Below, piece by piece: positions 55,868-61,500 of a stretch of 64,000 nucleotides of DNA. Made by a program: the position numbers and the translations under genes. The stretch comes from Planctomycetaceae bacterium. GTDB taxonomy: Bacteria > Planctomycetota > Planctomycetia > Pirellulales > Pirellulaceae. The first letter of the stretch is position 1, and each line of letters begins with the position of its first letter. The notes under the pieces were generated by a model. That model saw only the letters and a program-made list of their open reading frames with translations, had not been told where the DNA came from and did no database searches. Where the stretch lies: NCBI GenBank assembly GCA_016794985.1, contig JAEUIQ010000103.1, forward strand, positions 62,001-126,000. Reading direction: 5' to 3'.

Positions 55868-55937
55868 CCCAAACCCGACGTGTGAGCGAGGGCCCGAGTC
55901 CGTCCTAGAAAATCCCTCGCTCACGCGTCGGGTTGGG
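55868..55937. repeat. Large palindromic element (planctomycete REP-like)
   Basis: Left arm CCCAAACCCGACGTGTGAGC with GAGGG, and right arm CCCTCGCTCACGCGTCGGGT with TGGG, pair over about 24 bases with one bulged A and one G-U. The spacer is 21 bases. The stem sits 29 bases after the BBP7 stop and could protect or end the message, though no T-run follows. Confidence 0.85.
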
Positions 55938-56113
55938 AACTGATGCCACGAGAACATCCGGAAGCTGTTTCACGAATATTCCTGAGCTGCCGCGCCTACT
56001 TCGGGCTAACGAAGGCCGTGCCATCTCAAATAGCGGATTGTCAAACGCGAAGAATAACAACTCCATCACAACCCTTGGCCATCATCACAGAGCCGTGATT
56101 CAGAGTTTGAAAC

Positions 56114-56146
56114 AAAAAAACCGAGTCCCCAAAATTGGGAACTCGG
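56114..56146 (-). terminator. Intrinsic terminator of the first PEP-CTERM gene
   Basis: On the minus strand CCGAGTTCCC and GGGGACTCGG pair (one G-U) around AATTTT, followed by seven T. It lies 27 bases after the stop of the gene at 56174-56764. A good rho-independent terminator. Confidence 0.88.
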
Positions 56147-56173
56147 TTGGAATGAACTCGAGCGACAAGTCGA

Positions 56174-56764
56174 TCAAGCGCGACGGCGACGAACCAAGCC
56201 CAAGCCAGCTGCCGCACCAAACAAAACCAACGCCGAGGTTGGCTCTGGAACGGCAGTGAAGAAGACTCGCAATGAACCGCTGGCGACAACCGCGTCACGA
56301 ACACCTGCACCGCCGTCATCGAAACCTTCGTAAACCGTGACCCAAATTTCACCATCTGCTACGGTGAACGGAGCGCCAGGACCAAACGGGCCAGCAACTC
56401 CGACCCCACCACCCCACGAGCCCGAAGAAGGACCGTGTGTGCCAGGGTCATCGTTCAAGTCTGGCGCCCAGTCAAGGAATTCAGACGCGTCAAAGTTGTT
56501 CACTGACAGGGTGAACTCGGACCGCCAGCTCGCACCTTCCGAGGTGAACTCCAAGTTCGACCAGTCGAAACCAGTCACTTGCGAGCCAACGCCAATGTTC
56601 AATCGGACTTGAGAGTTGGCGTTATCACCAAACCCTTGGAAAGTCTCCCAGCCAGTCAAGTCGATATCCACGAAATCAGCCCGCACCGACGAGGTGGGGA
56701 CTGCTACGGCGGCAACCAACGCCGCCAACGCTACCCAAAGCGTTTTTAAGCCAAAAATCTTCAT
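56174..56764 (-). CDS. PEP-CTERM sorting-signal protein (short)
   Basis: 196 residues from the ATG at 56764, with GGAGG six bases upstream; the ORF start at 56830 would bury the signal peptide (FGLKTLWVALAALVAAVAVP). The C-terminus is VPEPTSALVLFGAAAGLGLV plus RRRR, the PEP-CTERM motif, membrane helix and basic end recognised by exosortase. The middle is beta-rich without a known domain. It is expected to be sorted to the cell surface. No exosortase gene is in the window. Confidence 0.9.
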   Translation of the reverse strand: MKIFGLKTLWVALAALVAAVAVPTSSVRADFVDIDLTGWETFQGFGDNANSQVRLNIGVGSQVTGFDWSNLEFTSEGASWRSEFTLSVNNFDASEFLDWAPDLNDDPGTHGPSSGSWGGGVGVAGPFGPGAPFTVADGEIWVTVYEGFDDGGAGVRDAVVASGSLRVFFTAVPEPTSALVLFGAAAGLGLVRRRRA

Positions 56765-56774
56765 CAAAAACCTC

Positions 56775-56787
56775 CGAGACGCAGCAA
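56775..56787 (-). promoter_or_regulatory. Shared leader motif of PEP-CTERM gene 1
   Basis: TTGCTGCGTCTCG on the minus strand, directly joined to the GGAGG ribosome site. The identical 13-mer lies in the leader of the second PEP-CTERM gene (57988-58000). Function unknown: it could be a translational control site or part of a promoter. Confidence 0.6.
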
Positions 56788-56959
56788 AGATCCTGTCATA
56801 GACCAGAAATGACACTTCCCGGCCGATCAACAGATTTATACCATCCCCTACTCTAATTACCCAGAATCTCGGGTCAATGCCATATTCCCAGGTGCCAACG
56901 CAATAAAACGCCTGTTTTCGCCGAACTCCACCGGTTTCAGCCTCTGCAAAGACAAAAAA

Positions 56960-56988
56960 AGCGAGTAGCCGTCTCGCGGCTACTCGCT
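56960..56988 (-). terminator. Intrinsic terminator of the second PEP-CTERM gene
   Basis: On the minus strand AGCGAGTAGCCG and CGGCTACTCGCT pair perfectly over 12 bases around a 5-base loop, followed by seven T (56954-56960). It lies about 38 bases after the stop at 57027. A strong rho-independent terminator. Confidence 0.93.
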
Positions 56989-57026
56989 AATGGTCACTGC
57001 AACACTAAAGCAGCAAATTCCGAATC

Positions 57027-57971
57027 CTATCGACGACGGCGTGCCATCCCGGTCAGAGCAAACAAGCCAAGCAACAATGCCGAGCTTGGTTCTGGAACCG
57101 CAGCTGGCCCTGCAATACTGAACGACCCATTCGTTATATTGCTGCCGGAGGTAAAGTGAGTGGCTACGAAAGTGTACAGGTTGCCGCCGGTGAGTCCCAA
57201 AAACATGGACGAACTGTTCGCGTCACCTAACCCGCCGACATCATCCAAGCCAATCAAGTTGGTCAACGGATTGTTTGGGTCAAACGTGCCGTTGTAAGCA
57301 AACAAATATCCGTCCTGACCTCCCGTACGTAGACCGATGTGATGAGCACCCGTCGCTTGAGCGGTGAAAGTCAAAGCTTGATAATTGAAGGTTCCCGCGC
57401 CAAATAGTGTCGTCAATCCGTTTGGGCGATTACCCATCGATGTGCCTGAGGTCGTCGTGTTCACGGCCACAGGAGCAATGACGTCCGTAAGGAAATGCAC
57501 CTGTGCGTTCGCCAAGTTCGCACTTGAACCCGCAAAAGTCTGCCGCAAACCCAAGGTCATCGTTCCACCCAAATCCGCCGCAGCGATATCGGCCAAGAAC
57601 GTATTGTAACCAAGCCCAGCAGGACTCGTGGTGTTGTTCGACCAGGTATTGCTGATCGGAGCACCGAACGAGTGCGGGTTTCCGTTCCCTAACCCGCCAT
57701 GAAGCCGATCCAACGCTCCGCCCCCCTGATTGGTGACATTAACCAACTGGGCTCGAAATTCGTTTGAAAAAGGATCACCGCCGGCGACCGACCAGTCACC
57801 CGTGATGTAAAACGCCCGCGCGCGGCCAGTCGCCCCGGTCGTGTCGATGCTATAGGTCGACACCGTCGTCGTGACGGTACCCGGCGTAAAATTGTAACTG
57901 AAAACGTCGGCTTGGGCCGACGTCACGGGCGTTGCTAGCAGCAACACCAAACTCCAAAAGACTTTCTTCAT
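57027..57971 (-). CDS. PEP-CTERM sorting-signal protein (long)
   Basis: 314 residues. Signal peptide MKKVFWSLVLLLATPVTSAQA, AGGAG seven bases before the ATG. The body is Gly/Thr/Asn-rich and beta-like. The C-terminus is AAVPEPSSALLLGLFALTGM and RRRR, the PEP-CTERM tripartite signal. Likely surface-exposed after exosortase processing. The gene has its own strong terminator and lies 262 bases upstream of the short PEP-CTERM gene, which has its own leader. Confidence 0.9.
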   Translation of the reverse strand: MKKVFWSLVLLLATPVTSAQADVFSYNFTPGTVTTTVSTYSIDTTGATGRARAFYITGDWSVAGGDPFSNEFRAQLVNVTNQGGGALDRLHGGLGNGNPHSFGAPISNTWSNNTTSPAGLGYNTFLADIAAADLGGTMTLGLRQTFAGSSANLANAQVHFLTDVIAPVAVNTTTSGTSMGNRPNGLTTLFGAGTFNYQALTFTAQATGAHHIGLRTGGQDGYLFAYNGTFDPNNPLTNLIGLDDVGGLGDANSSSMFLGLTGGNLYTFVATHFTSGSNITNGSFSIAGPAAVPEPSSALLLGLFALTGMARRRR

Positions 57972-58345
57972 ACAACAACTCCTGAAACGAGACGCAGCAA
58001 TTGAGGCTATTCATCAACCCAAAATACGGCTTCAGGCCAAAAAATAGCGAGGCAAAACTTCTTAACCATAATTTAATTCTTTGAGCGATCAATGGTGGAA
58101 CTAGTTTTTTTTGAAAAAAACGATTGTTTTATTTGTCGTGTTGGCGTGGCGGATTGTTGATGTTCGTTCGCCTAAATTCGTTGGCTGGAGCATCTTCACA
58201 TTTAGTAGTATTGTTGATGCCTGTTGTGCTTGAGAGTCGCGGGCTGTTAGTTGTTCAATGATTGCCGCTCGGTTGTCGCTTACCTGTTTTGGCGATTTGC
58301 ACTAGAATGGGGCCGGTTCGAGTTACACTTTTCGAAACCCTTTTG
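57972..58345. other. AT-rich gap upstream of PEP-CTERM gene 2 and lipA
   Basis: A 374-base divergent interval. It includes the 13-mer at 57988-58000 and an A/T-tract pair at about 58104-58120 (eight T, then seven A), possibly an UP-element-like or curved segment. I see no gene. Confidence 0.55.
57988..58000 (-). promoter_or_regulatory. Shared leader motif of PEP-CTERM gene 2
   Basis: Same 13-mer as at 56775-56787 (TTGCTGCGTCTCG), here five bases before the AGGAG site. Flanking sequence does not match, so the 13-mer itself appears conserved. Confidence 0.6.
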
Positions 58346-59287
58346 ATGGGATCCGTTGTGTCCAAGGTGCTCGCTTTGCCAATTGTGTCCGAAAGTCAAC
58401 CTCGCGAAGAGGCTGATGTGATCGATGGTTCCACCGTCAAACGTTTGCCTCGGTGGCTGAAAAAGCCGCTGCCCAAAGGTGGCGTCGATTTCACCGCCGG
58501 GCTGATGGAAGAACTGGGATTGGAGACTGTCTGCGACAACGCCAAGTGTCCCAATCGCTCAGAATGTTACTCGCAGCAAACTGCAACCTTCATGATTTTG
58601 GGCAATACCTGCACGCGACCGTGCGGGTTCTGTGCCGTCAAGCGTGGTCGCCCCGGAGCACTGGAAGCCGATGAACCTACCCGGCTCGCCCAAGCCGCGC
58701 TGCGTTTGGGTCTGAAGCATGTTGTGATCACGAGTGTCACGCGGGACGACCTTGCTGATGGTGGTGCGGATCATTTCCGGCAGTGTATCGAAGCGGTGAG
58801 AGAATTGGTCCCAGATGCGACCATCGAAGTACTGACCCCGGACTTTGTGGACAATCCCGAGGCAGTCGCCAAGCTGCTGGAGGCCAAGCCCGAGGTCTTC
58901 AATCACAATACCGAAACCGTTCCGCGATTGTACCGGCGTGTGCGAGGGCCGAAATCGCGGTATCGCTGGACGATGGATTTGCTGCGCTTGGTCAAACGTC
59001 TCAACCCGCAAGTTCGTACCAAAAGCGGGCTGATGTTGGGCCTCGGCGAAACTCAAGACGAAGTGCTGGATGTGTTGACGGACCTACGTGACGCGGATTG
59101 TGACTTCTTGACCTTGGGCCAATATTTGCAACCTTCGGAAACTCGGTACTTGAGCGTCGTTCGTTACATTCACCCGGATGAATTCAGCTTTTACGGCGAA
59201 ATGGCCAAGAAATTGGGCTTCAAAAAAGTTGCGTCCGGCCCCTTCGTTCGCTCCAGTTACCACGCGCGTGACATGGCCGAGGCCTAG
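58346..59287 (+). CDS. lipA: Lipoyl synthase
   Basis: 313 residues from the ATG at 58346; a GTG at 58358 with GGGA six bases upstream is an equally good start. LipA inserts two sulfurs into octanoyl groups on lipoyl domains. Auxiliary cluster Cys are in CDNAKCPNRSEC, radical-SAM Cys in CTRPCGFCAVKRG, and the conserved RSSYHA is at the C-terminus. Also visible are 'VITSVTRDDLADGGADHF' and 'VFNHNTETVPRLYRRVRG'. The long upstream extension from 58262 has no family counterpart. No lipB lies nearby. Confidence 0.96.
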   Translation: MGSVVSKVLALPIVSESQPREEADVIDGSTVKRLPRWLKKPLPKGGVDFTAGLMEELGLETVCDNAKCPNRSECYSQQTATFMILGNTCTRPCGFCAVKRGRPGALEADEPTRLAQAALRLGLKHVVITSVTRDDLADGGADHFRQCIEAVRELVPDATIEVLTPDFVDNPEAVAKLLEAKPEVFNHNTETVPRLYRRVRGPKSRYRWTMDLLRLVKRLNPQVRTKSGLMLGLGETQDEVLDVLTDLRDADCDFLTLGQYLQPSETRYLSVVRYIHPDEFSFYGEMAKKLGFKKVASGPFVRSSYHARDMAEA

Positions 59288-59352
59288 CTCATGGTACCGT
59301 AAGGTTGATGTTGAATCGCAATTTTAGTTCCGACTATGATGGGGCGGACACA

Positions 59353-59461
59353 AGTGTCGTGGACCACGGCGTGTTCCAGTGTGTCGTGGACCACTCTGTG
59401 GTCCAATTTTGCCGACGGCACAATCCACGACAATGCTGACCGCGGAGCAATCCACGACACT
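59353..59461. repeat. Nested TGTCGTGG/CCACGACA palindromes
   Basis: Two plus-oriented cores (AGTGTCGTGGACCAC at 59353-59367 and GTGTCGTGGACCAC at 59381-59394) face two inverted copies (TCCACGACA at 59424 and TCCACGACACT at 59451). The outer pair is a perfect 11-base inverted repeat, the inner pair nine bases, and GGACCAC TCT GTGGTCC is a small hairpin in the centre. Same core as at 2715-2742. It occupies the leader of the formate dehydrogenase operon. Confidence 0.85.
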
Positions 59462-59497
59462 CGCATCCTTTTTGCTGGCTCGAAAGGCTTCATCGGC

Positions 59498-59971
59498 ATG
59501 GAACTGCAGGCAATTCGCGAGATCGTCGCAAGGCACCGGCATCGGCCTGGGGCGATGCTGCCGATCTTGCATGAAATTCAACAGGTCGGCGGTCATCTTC
59601 CCGCCACTGCCATTGCGATTATTGCCGAAGCTTTGAACGTGTCGCGTGCCGAGGTTTACGGGGTGATCACGTTTTATGCTGATTTCCGCACGGAGCCTCC
59701 AGGGCGCTCGATCATCCAAGTCTGTCGTGGGGAAGCTTGTCAGGCCAAAGGCGGCTGTGAATTAGAAGAACATGCCAAACGATCGCTAGGGATTGATTTC
59801 CACCAAACCACAACCGACGACGCTGTGACCTTGGAGCCGGTGTTTTGTTTGGGCAATTGCGCCTGTTCGCCATCCGTACGTGTGGGGGACGAAGTTCACG
59901 GCCGCGTCGACGCGACTCGCTTTGATGAATTGGTTGCTGAAGCGAAAGCAAGCTCAGGAGTCGGACCATGA
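59498..59971 (+). CDS. fdsG: Formate dehydrogenase gamma / NuoE-like subunit
   Basis: 157 residues from the ATG at 59498; the ORF start at 59336 would translate the palindromic repeats. Thioredoxin-like [2Fe-2S] protein: cluster Cys are in CRGEACQAKGG and FCLGNCACSP. Helical N-terminus 'LPILHEIQQVGGHLP' matches NuoE. It passes electrons between the alpha and beta subunits. The stop overlaps the fdsB ATG (ATGA). Confidence 0.93.
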   Translation: MELQAIREIVARHRHRPGAMLPILHEIQQVGGHLPATAIAIIAEALNVSRAEVYGVITFYADFRTEPPGRSIIQVCRGEACQAKGGCELEEHAKRSLGIDFHQTTTDDAVTLEPVFCLGNCACSPSVRVGDEVHGRVDATRFDELVAEAKASSGVGP

Positions 59972-61500
59972 CCGTGAAGGTTTACGTTCCTTGCGATACG
60001 ACGGCGGTTTCGATTGGTGCCGATCGGGTCGCAGCGCAAATTTCCGCTGCGGCTGGATCGGCGGGACTTGACGTGATGATCGTGCGCAACGGTTCGCGGG
60101 GCATGTTTTGGCTGGAGCCACTCGTTGAAGTGGAAACCTCGACCGGTCGCATTGCCTACGGCCCAGTGAAACCGAGCGATGTGGCTTCTTTGTTCGCTTC
60201 CGATTTTTTGAGGGGCGGCCCGCACGCGTTACGCTTGGGAGCGACGGACGAAATTCCGTATCTCAAGAACCAAGAACGCTTGACGTTTCAACGGGTCGGC
60301 GTGATCGATCCCCTCTCCATGGAAGAGTACGCCGCGCAGGGCGGCTGGAGTGGCTTGCAACAAGCCATTGTCAGCGCACCGGCTCAAATCGTGGCCGTCG
60401 TGAAAGAGTCGGGACTGCGCGGGCGCGGTGGTGCGGCGTTTCCAACGGGCATCAAGTGGCAAACCGTGTTGGACACGCCTGCGGATCAAAAGTACATCGT
60501 CTGCAACGCGGATGAAGGCGATTCTGGAACTTTTGCCGATCGCATGTTGATGGAGGGTGATCCATATTGCTTGATCGAAGGCATGATCATCGCCGGATTG
60601 GCCGTGGGGGCGACCGTTGGCTACATCTACTTGCGTTCGGAATACCCTCGCTGTTGGACAACTTTGAACGAGGCCATTCGTCGCTGCGAAGCCGCCGGTT
60701 GGTTGGGCAAAAATGTGGCTGGTTCGAATCACGCGTTTCACTTGGAAGTACGCCTCGGGGCAGGCTCTTATATTTGCGGTGAAGAGACAGCGCTGTTGGA
60801 AAGTCTCGAAGGGAAACGCGGGGAAGTCCGAGCCAAGCCTCCCCTTCCGGCTCATGTCGGCCTATTCGGCAAGCCGACGATTGTGAACAACGTGATCACC
60901 TTGGCCACGGTACCCCTATTGTTGGCTCGCGGTGGAAAATTCTACGCCGACTTCGGGCAAGGCCGTTCTCGCGGCACATTGACCCTCCAGTTATCCGGCA
61001 ACATCCAACGTCCAGGCTTGATCGAAAAGGCCTTTGGCTTAACCCTACACGAATTGTTGTACGAATATGGCGGCGGCAGTGCCAGCGGAAGACCGCTGCG
61101 CGCCGTCCAAGCGGGCGGGCCTCTGGGAGCTTATATTCCGACTCGTGATTTCGACTTGCCGTTGGACTACGAGGCGTTTGCTCAACGGGGTGCGATGATT
61201 GGACATGGTGGTATCGTCGCGTTTGATGACACGGTGGATATGCGACGGATGGCGAGATTCGCCCTGGAATTCTGCGCGGAAGAATCCTGTGGCAAGTGCA
61301 CACCGTGTCGGATTGGTTCGGTCCGCGGCGTCGAGGTCATTGACCGCATCGCCCAAGGCGAGGATCGTGATAAGAATCTCGTTCTGCTCGAGAGCTTATG
61401 CGACACGATGCAACACGGCTCGTTATGCGCGATGGGTGGCATGACGCCATTTCCAGTTCAAAGTGCGCTCCAACATTTTCCTGAGGACTTCGAACGATGA
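59968..61500 (+). CDS. fdsB: NAD-dependent formate dehydrogenase beta subunit (NuoF-like)
   Basis: 510 residues. An N-terminal thioredoxin-like part (about 1-110), then NuoF: GLRGRGGAAFPTGIKW (FMN/NADH site), CNADEGDSGTFADR, 'EYPRCWTTLNEAI', and the [4Fe-4S] motif ESCGKCTPCRIGS. It reduces NAD with electrons from the alpha subunit. The stop overlaps the fdsA ATG by four bases (ATGA). With fdsG upstream it is the FdsGBA order of soluble formate dehydrogenases. Confidence 0.95.
   Translation: MTVKVYVPCDTTAVSIGADRVAAQISAAAGSAGLDVMIVRNGSRGMFWLEPLVEVETSTGRIAYGPVKPSDVASLFASDFLRGGPHALRLGATDEIPYLKNQERLTFQRVGVIDPLSMEEYAAQGGWSGLQQAIVSAPAQIVAVVKESGLRGRGGAAFPTGIKWQTVLDTPADQKYIVCNADEGDSGTFADRMLMEGDPYCLIEGMIIAGLAVGATVGYIYLRSEYPRCWTTLNEAIRRCEAAGWLGKNVAGSNHAFHLEVRLGAGSYICGEETALLESLEGKRGEVRAKPPLPAHVGLFGKPTIVNNVITLATVPLLLARGGKFYADFGQGRSRGTLTLQLSGNIQRPGLIEKAFGLTLHELLYEYGGGSASGRPLRAVQAGGPLGAYIPTRDFDLPLDYEAFAQRGAMIGHGGIVAFDDTVDMRRMARFALEFCAEESCGKCTPCRIGSVRGVEVIDRIAQGEDRDKNLVLLESLCDTMQHGSLCAMGGMTPFPVQSALQHFPEDFER

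Larger units (their letters stand above)
55840..56173. other. Gap with palindrome and intrinsic terminator
   Basis: A 334-base convergent interval between the BBP7 gene (+) and the first PEP-CTERM gene (-). It holds the palindromic element at 55868-55937 and the leftward terminator at 56114-56146; nothing else is apparent. Confidence 0.7.

Noticed and set aside
56765..57026. Sigma-54 promoter before the first PEP-CTERM gene
   Set aside because: TTGCT in the shared 13-mer looked like a -12 element, but no GG lies ten bases upstream in the correct place.
59336..59497. N-terminal extension of fdsG
   Set aside because: It would translate the palindromic repeats into Trp/Thr/Ser-rich residues; the NuoE family starts at MELQAIREI.
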